From positions 1,859,001-1,923,000 of the forward strand of contig NC_009901.1 in NCBI RefSeq assembly GCF_000018285.1: a stretch of 64,000 nucleotides of DNA, read 5' to 3'. Shown here piece by piece: positions 21,001 to 28,592 of the stretch; positions within the stretch are counted from its first letter, which is position 1, and every line of letters begins with the position of its first letter. A model generated the notes under the pieces. That model ran no database searches, had not been told where the DNA came from, and was given only the letters and a program-made list of their open reading frames with translations. The stretch is from Shewanella pealeana ATCC 700345 (GTDB taxonomy: Bacteria; Pseudomonadota; Gammaproteobacteria; Enterobacterales; Shewanellaceae). Position numbers and translations under genes: made by a program.

Positions 21001-21503
21001 GCAAATTCGCCATGTTCATAAACTTGCTCAACCACATGATAGCCAGTGTTAATGAGCTGTTCACGAACATCCATTAGGCGGTATTTGTCACCTTTTTCCA
21101 GCATCAACACGTTACCTGTTAGGAACGATTGTGGCGGCAGGCGCACCATGAGTGTAGTGATCGGGACAATGACAACGGCGTGTTGCGCCTGAGGAATACG
21201 CGATAACGCTTCAAGTCGCTGTGAGACTAAGTCTTGGTGCGGTGAGAAGCTGTCGTAGGGAAGTGTTTCTCTATCGGGAAAAAGCCAGATCGGTATTGAT
21301 TGCTCACTGAGCAGGTAGCTAAGCTCAGTTTCTAGGCTGATTGCGTTAGGCGTATCCGCGGTCACCACTAAGGTCACCCCTAGATGTTGCTTAGCAATAT
21401 TCGCGATGGTTAGCGCTTGTGCCGCGCCGCCCAGTGTACACAGCGTTTGGGCCAGTTTGGCACTCTTGACCGCTGGTGGAGTCAATACAGAAAAAGAATT
21501 CAT
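18030..21503 (-). CDS. mfd: Transcription-repair coupling factor
   Basis: Removes stalled RNA polymerase from DNA lesions and recruits UvrA. It is 1157 residues, full length. In order: UvrB-homology domains (residues 1-340), the RNA-polymerase-interacting CarD-like domain near 480-560 (VGQPIVHLDHGVARYQGLE), and the RecG-like translocase with Walker A GDVGFGKTEVA, the DEEH box VIDEEHRFG and motif VI QLRGRVGRS. The TRCF C-terminal domain closes the protein. csiV follows directly. A PilZ-like gene lies 90 bases upstream on the same strand. Confidence 0.97.
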   Translation of the reverse strand: MNSFSVLTPPAVKSAKLAQTLCTLGGAAQALTIANIAKQHLGVTLVVTADTPNAISLETELSYLLSEQSIPIWLFPDRETLPYDSFSPHQDLVSQRLEALSRIPQAQHAVVIVPITTLMVRLPPQSFLTGNVLMLEKGDKYRLMDVREQLINTGYHVVEQVYEHGEFAVRGSIIDIFPMGSSQPFRIELFDDEVETIRHFDPETQRSSKEINAIRLLPAKEFPTDDAAIEGFRQRYRRRFEVLVKEPGSIYQMVSKKTMPAGIENYLPLFFDETSTLFDYLPSNTQLITLGDIEAATHSHLHEVEVRYEDRRVDPLRPLLTPQELYLLTEQIFSAFKGYPRFGLKDEAYTGTAAHAKASKLPEIGANHKLKQPLAELEKYAALGDRMLFSAESEGRREALLELLSKINIKPKLFNHFDEFVASKAKVGLIVSPLAQGCIIEKKTGGKFSLICETELFGQRISQRRRRDKQRQISSDALVKNLAELKVGQPIVHLDHGVARYQGLETLDTGGLVAEYLVLEYSGGDKLYVPVAALNLISRYSVGPDEEATLNKLGNESWAKAKKKAVEKIRDVAAELLDVYARRQARPGEACRIDLEEYAQFANSFPYEETVDQETAIEAVLEDMRSPTAMDRLVCGDVGFGKTEVAMRAAFVAVNDGKQVAILVPTTLLAQQHYENFKDRFADWPFKIEVMSRFKTAKEQTQVMKELLDGKVDIVIGTHKLLQSEAKFENLGLLVIDEEHRFGVRQKEKIKALRANVDILTLTATPIPRTLNMAMSGMRDLSIIATPPAKRLAVKTFVREYDEATIREALLREILRGGQVYFLHNSVETIEKRAAEISELLPEARVVTAHGQMRERELERVMSDFYHQRFNVLVCTTIIETGIDVPSANTIVIERADNFGLAQLHQLRGRVGRSHHQAYAYLMTPHPKSMTKDARKRLEAIGALEDLGAGFMLATQDLEIRGAGELLGDEQSGHISKIGFTLYMEMLEDAVKSLKQGKEPSLNQMLRHQCEVELRIPALLPEDYVGDVNIRLSLYKRIANCETAKALDEMKVELIDRFGMLPDATKNLMEMTLYKHLATQLGLRKIEMHAKGGSIEFGENNKVDPTFIIGLLQSQPQVYRMDGPNKLKFAMPSETAKDRLALLKLLIEQLFQHRLGE

Positions 21504-21593
21504 TAAGGCGAGGAAACAAGTCCAGATAGCAGTAAACTTGCTAAGTATTGTAGAGGCTTGTCTCAGCGCATGCCAGTGAAAATTCTTTTTAGG

Positions 21594-22178
21594 TTAGCGT
21601 GATAACTGTCGTAGCTTGAGTTGTTTTTGCTGCAAACTTAGGCTGGCTTTAACCAACTGTTCAACGTCGCTATCTTGGATCACACTAAAGCTTAGCTCCA
21701 CTGCATATTGCGCCGTGTTAGGATCATCAGCGTTTTCGATCGGTGAGCAGCCATTGACTTTAGCTAAGCAGAGCAGGGCGACTAGCTCTTCTTTGATGTG
21801 TAGCGTCACCTGGTACTCTTGCCCGAGTACTAAAGGCGATGGGCTAATCAGCGTGATGCCGCTGCCACCAAATTGCTTGCCGATGTAATGGGTGCCTTGG
21901 TATTCCTCTTTCGCCATGATGTGTTGTAGCACCATGTCGATTTTACGCGATTGCAGCTTTAAAAATTCCACGACGGTTTTTGCATCGTCATCGAGATGAC
22001 GCAGCTGTAATAGACAGTCTGATTCGAGAGCCTTCACGTCACTAATCAGCTGTAAGCTAGTCGGAAACATAAAGCTCAACTGCTCAGCTGATGGCAGCGG
22101 CTTGGCTTCGTCCCAAGGACACAAATAGACATCAAATGGGTGATTAATACTAAAATAGGCGCTAGAGTCAGTTAACAA
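21594..22178 (-). CDS. PilZ-like domain protein
   Basis: A 194-residue cytoplasmic protein. Residues ~95-180 look like a PilZ beta-barrel: the run GGSGITLISPSPLVLGQEYQ resembles the (D/N)xSxxG half of the c-di-GMP site followed by the usual 'L..G..v.l.l' strand. The upstream RxxxR half is not evident, so it may bind no nucleotide or bind it differently. The C-terminus is a Gln/Leu-rich helix. It sits upstream of mfd on the same strand and opposite lolC. Assignment rests on pattern only. Confidence 0.6.
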   Translation of the reverse strand: MLTDSSAYFSINHPFDVYLCPWDEAKPLPSAEQLSFMFPTSLQLISDVKALESDCLLQLRHLDDDAKTVVEFLKLQSRKIDMVLQHIMAKEEYQGTHYIGKQFGGSGITLISPSPLVLGQEYQVTLHIKEELVALLCLAKVNGCSPIENADDPNTAQYAVELSFSVIQDSDVEQLVKASLSLQQKQLKLRQLSR

Positions 22179-22396
22179 TGGGGTTGCCTCTTGTTTTTAG
22201 GGGGCTAATACCCCTATTATCGTGCGCATCTTTATGATTTAGCAAGGTTAGACATTCAAATGTCTGACTGTTTAAGCGAGTATTGGGACTTTTTTGTGAA
22301 GCCTTGAGTAATACTTGTCTCGTTTCAGTCGCCGTTAACACAAAGTTATAATGGCAATTGAGCTCTGCATCATTTGATTTTATTTAGGTTTTTTTA

Positions 22397-23620
22397 ATGA
22401 ATCTTTCATTATCGTTTTATATTGGTTATCGCTACTGGCGATCCCGTAAAGCCAACGCATTCGCATCATTTATTACTATTTTTTCTGTTTCTGGCATTTT
22501 ACTCGGTGTAGCGGCATTGATTGTGGTCAGTTCGGTGATGAATGGCTTAGAGAACCAGCTTAAACAACGAATTTTAGGGGCTGTGCCGCAATTAACCGTG
22601 CACTCGCAAACGGCCATCGAGAATTGGCCAAGCCAAGTGGAGAAACTAAGCCAACTTCCGGGCGTTCAGGGCGCAACCCCAAGTATATCGACCCAAGCCA
22701 TGGTGCAGTCGCCGAGTAATATAGGCGCCGCGCAGGTGTATGGCATCTATCCTGAGCAGGAAAAAACACTACTAAATACCACTAAGCGAGTTTACTCGGG
22801 AGATTTTGATGCCTTAGAGTCGGGGAAATACCGGGTTATTTTAGGCGCTGAGTTAGCCCGAACACTCGACGTTGCGCCTGGGGATAAAATTCGAATTCTT
22901 AGTGGTGATGGCGTTGTGTATACGCCATTGGGGCCGGTGCCGAGTCAACGTAAGTTCACCGTGGCGGGTGTTTTTGAAATGGGCTCACAAGTCGATGCGA
23001 CTCTGGCCTATGTTCATCATGATGATGCTCAGCGACTGATGCGTCAAAAGGCGGGAGAGGTCAAGGAGCTGCGTCTATATCTCGATGATCCTTTCAATGC
23101 CGCCAAAATGGCGCCAGAGGTCGTTGCGCAATTTGCCACTCCCGTGACGACGACCGATTGGCGTGACACCTATGGACATCTGTTTGGGGCGGTGAAGATG
23201 GAAAAGAACATGATGTCTTTGATGCTTAGTCTCATTATTGCCGTTGCAGCCTTTAATATCGTTTCCGCCCTGGTGATGATGGTGGTGGATAAAACTACGG
23301 ATGTTGCGGTACTCAAGACCCAAGGTCTGACGACGGCGAATGTGATGGGCATTTTTATGATCCAAGGCTCACTCAACGCGGTCATAGGTCTTATATCCGG
23401 CGTGGCAGTCGGCAGTTTATTAACCCTCAACCTCAACACCATAACTCAGGCTCTTGGGATCTCTATCTTGGGTGCAGGGCAGAATCTGCCTGTTCAACTT
23501 GAGTTGAGTCAATTGACTTGGATTGTTGTCGGCACCTTAGTGATGACATTGGTGGCCACTGTTTATCCTGCAATTAGAGCGGCTAATGTGCAGCCAGCGG
23601 CCGCACTCAGGTATGAGTAG
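22397..23620 (+). CDS. lolC: Lipoprotein-releasing system permease LolC
   Basis: Inner-membrane subunit of the LolCDE ABC transporter, which pulls lipoproteins out of the inner membrane and hands them to LolA. It is 407 residues: one N-terminal helix after the cytoplasmic RYWRSRKANAF segment, a large periplasmic domain (about 50-265), then three helices at the C-terminus (FtsX fold). It is the first gene of lolCDE. The order and the two permease paralogues identify C and E; the periplasmic loop of LolC carries the LolA-hook region, which I cannot verify in detail. Confidence 0.93.
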   Translation: MNLSLSFYIGYRYWRSRKANAFASFITIFSVSGILLGVAALIVVSSVMNGLENQLKQRILGAVPQLTVHSQTAIENWPSQVEKLSQLPGVQGATPSISTQAMVQSPSNIGAAQVYGIYPEQEKTLLNTTKRVYSGDFDALESGKYRVILGAELARTLDVAPGDKIRILSGDGVVYTPLGPVPSQRKFTVAGVFEMGSQVDATLAYVHHDDAQRLMRQKAGEVKELRLYLDDPFNAAKMAPEVVAQFATPVTTTDWRDTYGHLFGAVKMEKNMMSLMLSLIIAVAAFNIVSALVMMVVDKTTDVAVLKTQGLTTANVMGIFMIQGSLNAVIGLISGVAVGSLLTLNLNTITQALGISILGAGQNLPVQLELSQLTWIVVGTLVMTLVATVYPAIRAANVQPAAALRYE

Positions 23621-23726
23621 CTTAGATACGAGCAGCGGGGATATGAGTAAGCGGCGATATGAATAAGCCAGAATACAAATTAGCGGTGATACGAGTCGGC
23701 CACGAATAAGATATGAATAGCGAGTT
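23611..23726 (+). repeat. Degenerate ~16-bp tandem repeat joining lolC and lolD
   Basis: About seven imperfect units related to GATATGAGTAAGCGGC fill the gap. The first unit contains the last codons of lolC (TATGAGTAG) and the last contains the first codons of lolD (ATGAATAGCG). The spacer seems to have grown by repetition of the gene junction. Confidence 0.6.
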
Positions 23727-24429
23727 AAAAATGAATCAAGAATTACTGCTACAAGTTAGTCACGTTAGCAAACGTTATCAAGAAGGCTCAGTCGATACCC
23801 AGGTTTTACATGACGTTGAGCTACAAGTCTTTAAAGGCGAGCAATTAGCGATTGTGGGTAGCTCAGGCTCGGGCAAGAGTACCTTACTGCATATTATGGG
23901 GACCCTAGATAGCCCAACGAGTGGTAGCGTGACCATGTTAGGCGAAGACTTATATAAACTGTCGAGCCAGCGTCAAGCACAGATCCGCAACGAGAACCTT
24001 GGCTTTATCTATCAGTTCCACCATCTGTTACCGGAATTTACTGCTCTTGAAAATGTCTCAATGCCAGCGCTTATTCAAGGTAAGAGTCGAAAGCAAGTAG
24101 AGGCCAAGGCCAAATCCCTGCTTGAGCGAGTGGGGCTAGCCCATCGACTGAGTCATACTCCGGCCGAGATGTCGGGCGGTGAACGCCAACGAGTGGCGAT
24201 AGCAAGAGCCTTGATTAATGATCCTAAGTTAGTTTTGGCCGATGAGCCGACAGGTAATTTAGATGCGAATAGTGGCGAAGCCGTTTATGAGCTGATCACC
24301 GAGCTTGCGGCGCAGCTTGGCACCGCATTTGTTGTGGTCACCCATGATCAAAGCTTAGCTGCCAGAATGGATAGACAGCTGCATATGAAAGATGGCCACC
24401 TAGTGCAAGCTGAGGAACTAACTGCATGA
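23713..24429 (+). CDS. lolD: Lipoprotein-releasing system ATPase LolD
   Basis: ATPase subunit of LolCDE, 238 residues. Walker [10 protein letters not shown] near 54, the LolD-type Q-loop region ([16 protein letters not shown]), ABC signature [15 protein letters not shown] and Walker [13 protein letters not shown] are all present. The start is either 23713 or the in-frame ATG at 23731; neither has a strong ribosome site because the spacer is repetitive. Its stop overlaps the lolE start (ATGA), indicating translational coupling. Confidence 0.95.
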   Translation: MNSELKMNQELLLQVSHVSKRYQEGSVDTQVLHDVELQVFKGEQLAIVGSSGSGKSTLLHIMGTLDSPTSGSVTMLGEDLYKLSSQRQAQIRNENLGFIYQFHHLLPEFTALENVSMPALIQGKSRKQVEAKAKSLLERVGLAHRLSHTPAEMSGGERQRVAIARALINDPKLVLADEPTGNLDANSGEAVYELITELAAQLGTAFVVVTHDQSLAARMDRQLHMKDGHLVQAEELTA

Positions 24430-25679
24430 AAGCCTTGTTAGCGATGTGGGTGGGCTGGCGTTTTTACTTTGCCCGCCAATCGAATCGATTTATTAGCTTT
24501 ATCTCTTTCGCCTCAACGGCAGGCATTGCTCTTGGAGTTGCTGTGCTGATTGTGGTGCTCTCGGCTATGAACGGCTTTGAAAAAGAGTTAGAGCAGCGTC
24601 TATTAGGCGTGGTGTCCCATGGTGAGCTAATTGGCGTTAACGAACCTATTCATCAATGGCAATCGATAGTCGAAGATGCTAACAAGATCCCCGGTATTGC
24701 CGCCGCAGCGCCGTTTGTGCGTATGCAGGGGCTCGTGCAGAAGGTTGGCGGCTTTCAAGGCCTGACCGTGCTAGGGGTCGATGTCGACACAGAGGCGAAC
24801 GTTTCCAATATTAAGCAATTTATGTCACCTGAAAGCTGGCAGAGTCTTGCTCAGCAGGGCAGCAATAATATCGTCTTAGGTAAAGGCTTGGCTAAGAGTC
24901 TCGATTTAAAAGTTGGTCAGTCCCTTAGCTTGTATATGCCCAATATTAATAACCAGTCACAAAATAGGATCGGCGCGGCAAAGAGTCACCGTTTTGTGGT
25001 CTCGGGGATTTTTGAACTCGGTGGTGAGCTGGATATGACCACGGCTTATATTCCGATGCAGTATGCAGCTAAGACCTTAAAGCTTGGCGACAGTGTTTCT
25101 GGCGTGCGCATTAAAGTGGACGATGTGTTTGCCGCACCAAGGCTCATTCGCGATTTAGGTTATAGCCAACAGCAGTATGTGTATATTTCAGACTGGACTC
25201 GCACTCAAGGCCACCTGTATCAAGATATTCAGTTGGTGCGCATGGTGATGTACTTAGTGTTGGCGCTAGTGATAGCGGTGGCTTGTTTTAATATCGTGTC
25301 GACTTTAGTGATGGCGGTGCGTGACAAGCAGTCTGAAATTGCGATTTTACTTACCATGGGCATGAAGAAAGCCTCAATCATGCTGATTTTTATCGTTCAA
25401 GGGGCGTTTAATGGCATTTTAGGTTGCGCAATCGGCGGCGTGTTAGGGACGTTAATCGCGCTAAACTTAAGTGCAATAGCCCGTGGCATAGAGTCGTTAT
25501 TCGGGATCCAACTGTTATCTGCCGATGTCTATTTTATTGACTTTTTACCCTCGCAGCTTAAAGGCGGCGATGTGGTGACGGTTATCGCACTAGCCTTTGT
25601 GATGAGCGTTATTGCGACTCTATATCCCGCATGGAAAGCCAGCCAGACCCCGCCAGCAAGAGCATTAGCGGGCCGTTAG
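24426..25679 (+). CDS. lolE: Lipoprotein-releasing system permease LolE
   Basis: Second permease of LolCDE, 417 residues, paralogous to LolC: N-terminal helix ([20 protein letters not shown]), periplasmic domain, and three C-terminal helices ending in [20 protein letters not shown]. The start overlaps the lolD stop by four bases. A hairpin terminator follows the gene at once. Confidence 0.94.
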   Translation: MKALLAMWVGWRFYFARQSNRFISFISFASTAGIALGVAVLIVVLSAMNGFEKELEQRLLGVVSHGELIGVNEPIHQWQSIVEDANKIPGIAAAAPFVRMQGLVQKVGGFQGLTVLGVDVDTEANVSNIKQFMSPESWQSLAQQGSNNIVLGKGLAKSLDLKVGQSLSLYMPNINNQSQNRIGAAKSHRFVVSGIFELGGELDMTTAYIPMQYAAKTLKLGDSVSGVRIKVDDVFAAPRLIRDLGYSQQQYVYISDWTRTQGHLYQDIQLVRMVMYLVLALVIAVACFNIVSTLVMAVRDKQSEIAILLTMGMKKASIMLIFIVQGAFNGILGCAIGGVLGTLIALNLSAIARGIESLFGIQLLSADVYFIDFLPSQLKGGDVVTVIALAFVMSVIATLYPAWKASQTPPARALAGR

Positions 25680-25698
25680 AGGTAATTGATAAATACAG

Positions 25699-25724
25699 AT
25701 AAAGCCAGCGGATGCTGGCTTTAT
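25699..25724. terminator. Bidirectional terminator, lolE / SpoIIAA-like gene
   Basis: ATAAAGCCAGC and GCTGGCTTTAT form an eleven-base-pair stem between convergent genes. Confidence 0.8.
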
Positions 25725-25733
25725 TTCTAACTG

Positions 25734-26114
25734 CTATTGCTTAAGCCAGTCAAGGGCGTCGGATTCATTGTCAAAGTAGCGCGTCTCTCCCGCAATAAAC
25801 CAGTTTCCTATTTTTGAGGCAAGCTCTTGCCAGCCCTTATTACCATAGAGCGCAATTTTAACGAATTGATTGCCATGCTTAAGTCCTAGCTTTAAATCAT
25901 CCCAAGCGGCGCTCAGCTCCCAACCTTCAAGCTCTGTCGCATCAAAAAATGCCTTGATTTTCGGATGTTTCACTTCAGATAGTGCTGACTCTATTACCGG
26001 TGTCATAGCGAGGTAATCGCTATGGGTTAACTTGCCTTTGGCTTTGAGTGTGAGAAAAAACTCATCATTGATTCTCTCGATGCCGATGGAAAATCCGTGT
26101 CTTAGGGCTGTCAT
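25734..26114 (-). CDS. SpoIIAA-like / STAS-SEC14 family protein
   Basis: A 126-residue soluble protein of the SpoIIAA-like family (PF11964 type). Typical features are the strand RINDEFFLTLKAKGKLTHSD, the segment HPKIKAFFDATELEGWELSAAWDDL, and the C-terminal WFIAGETRYFDNESDALDWL. Members are small dimeric proteins without a known biochemical activity, probably regulatory or ligand-binding. It is a single gene with its own promoter region towards 26.2 kb. Confidence 0.82.
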   Translation of the reverse strand: MTALRHGFSIGIERINDEFFLTLKAKGKLTHSDYLAMTPVIESALSEVKHPKIKAFFDATELEGWELSAAWDDLKLGLKHGNQFVKIALYGNKGWQELASKIGNWFIAGETRYFDNESDALDWLKQ

Positions 26115-26299
26115 TGCTACTCTCCTTAGTTAGATTTCTGAGTTGTGTTCTTGATTAAATGTCAGGTTTGTTAATTCATTAGTTTGTATAAGCAAGATTC
26201 AAGTCGTTAGCGGCTAATCGCATTGCTATCAAATGGTATCGCGTTTATGCTTTCGGGCAGTTTAGTGACCCGTGTTAGAGCAAACCTGCTTTTGGGTGC

Positions 26300-26413
26300 G
26301 AGCTTAATATTTGAGCTTAATATTTGAGCTTAATATTGGAGCTTAGTATTAGAGCTTAGTATTCGGGCTTAAGGTTTGGGTTCGGGTTTGAGTTTGGGTT
26401 TGAGTTTAGGTAT
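26300..26413 (+). repeat. 13-bp tandem repeat turning into a 12-bp repeat
   Basis: Six units of 13 bases with consensus GAGCTTAATATTT (26300-26377, last one diverged) run into three 12-base units like GAGTTTGGGTTT (26378-26413). The block ends 40 bases before the peptidase ATG, inside its probable leader. The rest of the 26115-26299 gap holds nothing recognisable. Confidence 0.85.
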
Positions 26414-26453
26414 AGAAGAGCTTGGAGATAAAACCAAGTCAAAAGGAGTAATA

Positions 26454-27368
26454 ATGGATCAGCAAGCATATGCAATCGGTGTGAAGGGACAGAAGTGGGG
26501 CGGGGCAGAGAAGGCTCAGTGGTTTAACGCCCAAAAAATTAAACGCTCATATCAAGAGGAAGTCGTGAGCAAAATCCTTGGGCTTAAGGACCGTTTTGAG
26601 CTTGCACAGTACGGCTCTCTTTCCTATGACGTAGAGCGCTATCCTTTGTTTGCTGTGAAGTCGTTAAACTGGGATATGAGCAAGCCAACCATATTAGTGA
26701 CGGGTGGTGTCCACGGCTACGAAACCAGTGGTGTTCAAGGCGCTATTCGTTTTATCGAAACCCAAGCGGCAGATTACGCTAAGCACTTTAATATAGTTGT
26801 GGCGCCTTGTATCAGTCCTTGGGGTTATGAAACCATTAATCGCTGGAATCCAAACGCTGTCGATCCTAACCGTTCTTTCTATCAAGATAGCCCTGCAGAA
26901 GAGTCTGCGGCCTTGATGACGCTTTTAGCGGGACTCGGAGCTGAGGTTTTTGCCCATATCGATCTACACGAAACCACAGATACCGATAACAGCGAATTTA
27001 GACCCGCATTGGCAGCGCGTGATGCCGTAGAGCACACAAACTGGAATATACCAGATGGCTTTTACTTAGTCGGTGACACCATTAATCCACAAGATGCATT
27101 TCAAACGGCAATGATCAAATCGGTCGAGCAGGTGACGCATATCGCGCCTGCCGATGAAAGCGGCAAATTAATCGGTGTTGAACTCGCTCAGTTTGGCGTT
27201 ATTAACTACGCGACGAAAGCGTTAGGATTATGCGCGGGCGTGACTGATGCAAAATATGTCACTACAACAGAGGTCTATCCTGATAGTCCGCTTGCCGATG
27301 ATGAGAACTGCATTCTGGCACAGGTTGCTGCGATAACGGGTGGGCTGGACTACTTGTTAACGCTGTAA
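26454..27368 (+). CDS. M14-family zinc peptidase
   Basis: Putative zinc carboxypeptidase/deacylase, 304 residues. The zinc-binding HxxE is in GGVHGYETSG near residue 85, with the third ligand in HIDLHETT near 168-172, and the substrate-binding NRSF-type motif is WNPNAVDPNRSF. There is no signal peptide, so it should be cytoplasmic. The start at 26454 has AAGGAG at ideal spacing; the same frame extends 26 codons back into the tandem repeat and that extension is rejected. The substrate is unknown. A terminator follows. Confidence 0.85.
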   Translation: MDQQAYAIGVKGQKWGGAEKAQWFNAQKIKRSYQEEVVSKILGLKDRFELAQYGSLSYDVERYPLFAVKSLNWDMSKPTILVTGGVHGYETSGVQGAIRFIETQAADYAKHFNIVVAPCISPWGYETINRWNPNAVDPNRSFYQDSPAEESAALMTLLAGLGAEVFAHIDLHETTDTDNSEFRPALAARDAVEHTNWNIPDGFYLVGDTINPQDAFQTAMIKSVEQVTHIAPADESGKLIGVELAQFGVINYATKALGLCAGVTDAKYVTTTEVYPDSPLADDENCILAQVAAITGGLDYLLTL

Positions 27369-27407
27369 TTTCGAGTTTGAATATTAGTTTTTAAAGCCCT
27401 ATTACCA

Positions 27408-27437
27408 AGGCCTCGTCATTTAGACGAGGCTTTTTTG
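27408..27437 (+). terminator. Terminator after M14 peptidase gene
   Basis: GCCTCGTC and GACGAGGC stem with a five-base loop and a run of six T. Confidence 0.87.
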
Positions 27438-27544
27438 TCTATATCTTGGCTGGTTGTTATGCAATACATTTGAAATCAAAGACCATTTTCAGTTAACCTG
27501 TTTGCAACAATAATTAGAAATATCAAGCAAAAGGAAATTTGCAA

Positions 27545-27757
27545 ATGAGTATCAATGCAAGCCTATTAGGTGAATTTATCTTCCAGATCCTGTTAATCGC
27601 AATGTTAGTTATTGGCGGGATAAGCTTCTACCTAGGCAAACGTAAAACAACGACTCCTACACTTGTCGCGATAATCGGCACCATGCTGTCAATCATTCCC
27701 CCGCTAGGATTGATTTATGTCGCTGCTCTAGCGTTTAAAAAAGACATTCAAGCTTAG
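27545..27757 (+). CDS. Small two-helix membrane protein
   Basis: A 70-residue protein with two hydrophobic helices (FIFQILLIAMLVIGGISFYL and LVAIIGTMLSIIPPLGLIYV) linked by a basic GKRKTTTP turn. AAGGAAA lies eleven bases before the ATG; a TTG two codons upstream is in frame but less likely. It heads a run of three very small genes of membrane-protein type (27545-28259). I recognise no family, and a role in the membrane is all that can be said. Confidence 0.72.
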   Translation: MSINASLLGEFIFQILLIAMLVIGGISFYLGKRKTTTPTLVAIIGTMLSIIPPLGLIYVAALAFKKDIQA

Positions 27758-27847
27758 TGAAAATAATAAAAGCCTCTCAGGGGAGTTGATCCTATGTTTC
27801 TTATTTGCAGCTTTCATTTAATTTGTGGCTGATTTAAAGGAGTGGTC

Positions 27848-27967
27848 ATGAGCATGGTTCTAGCTACAGCAGCTTTTGCGTTATCTCTTTCTGTACTTGC
27901 TCCCTTAATCCACAATAAACAACAAGCAAACCAAGAGATAGTCACTTGGTTTAAGCAATATCTATAA
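27848..27967 (+). CDS. 39-residue small hydrophobic protein
   Basis: Short ORF beginning MSMVLATAAFALSLSVLAP, one hydrophobic helix, then a polar tail NKQQANQEIVTWFKQYL. It has an excellent ribosome site (AAAGGAG, eight bases before ATG) and lies between two other small membrane-protein genes on the same strand. It is below the usual annotation cut-off. No family is recognised. Confidence 0.55.
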   Translation: MSMVLATAAFALSLSVLAPLIHNKQQANQEIVTWFKQYL

Positions 27968-28019
27968 CTTAAAACGAGCATTAAGTGGATCATTAACAGA
28001 AATGAGCAAGGAAAGCGCG

Positions 28020-28259
28020 ATGAGAGTATTCTACGAGCTCTGGTTTTGGTTTGGCTTAATCATTTGCCCAATCATTTTTATTGCGAGTGTCTTCAATACT
28101 GGTCGATTACTCGGTCATTTGATTTATCGCTCTGAACCATTATTACAAGCATTGAGTACTGAGCCTCTTGAGTTAGTGGCGAGCTTAAGTCTTGTTATTT
28201 GCACTGGGTCTGAGTTTTATCGGGCATTTAATCGTGCAAAAGAGAGGAGCACTGCCTAA
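28020..28259 (+). CDS. Small membrane protein
   Basis: A 79-residue protein from the ATG at 28020, which has AAGGA ten bases upstream; an in-frame ATG at 28002 gives 85 residues but has no ribosome site. One strong helix lies near residues 8-26 (FWFGLIICPIIFIASVF), and a second weaker one follows near 50 (LELVASLSLVICTG). The C-terminus is basic. It is third in the row of small membrane genes. No family is recognised. Confidence 0.65.
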   Translation: MRVFYELWFWFGLIICPIIFIASVFNTGRLLGHLIYRSEPLLQALSTEPLELVASLSLVICTGSEFYRAFNRAKERSTA

Positions 28260-28363
28260 ATTGCGAATAACAATCTGCCTGTTAGTGGCGAGATCGGCTA
28301 AGCAGGGCTTGGTTTTGGCAATATCCTAGACGGTAACAGCCTTTAATCAGTTAATAATTCTTA

Positions 28364-28395
28364 AAAGCGCAGCTTAGATAGTTGCGTTTTTTTTT
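28364..28395 (+). terminator. Weak terminator after small membrane genes
   Basis: Short stem (GCGCA...TGCG) followed by eleven T residues. The stem is weak, so confidence is limited. Confidence 0.4.
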
Positions 28396-28420
28396 GGCTT
28401 AAATTTAGGTGAACACAGCT

Positions 28421-28474
28421 TTGTTGCATAGGCAACAAAATGGGTGTATGCTTATTAATGTTGCATGCACAACA
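28421..28474 (+). promoter_or_regulatory. Promoter with two MarR-type operators
   Basis: Operator 1 (28421-28438, TTGTTGCATAGGCAACAA) is a perfect inverted repeat, and operator 2 (28459-28474) has arms TGTTG/CAACA. A promoter fits between them: TTGCAT at 28424-28429, 17 bases, TATGCT at 28447-28452. Operator 1 covers the -35 box and operator 2 lies over the expected start of transcription. This suits repression by the MarR protein encoded last in the operon. The link is inferred from position and symmetry. Confidence 0.65.
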
Positions 28475-28592
28475 AAGCTCGTTACTAAGATAAGAGCTAA
28501 GGAAAGAGCTAAGGAAAGAGCGAGCAAGATTAAGTCTAGGCTGCAGTGAAACAGGCTAAAGATGCTAGAGCAGCGATATTTGCGGAGAGAAG

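Larger units (their letters stand above)
28260..28592. other. Intergenic region before the HlyD-FUSC-MarR operon
   Basis: 333 bases. Position 28364-28395 has a weak hairpin and a run of eleven T that may end the small-gene transcript. It is followed by the operator/promoter region at 28421-28474, then a purine-rich leader with repeated AGAGCTAAGGAA (28490-28520). No ORF is supported. Confidence 0.55.
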
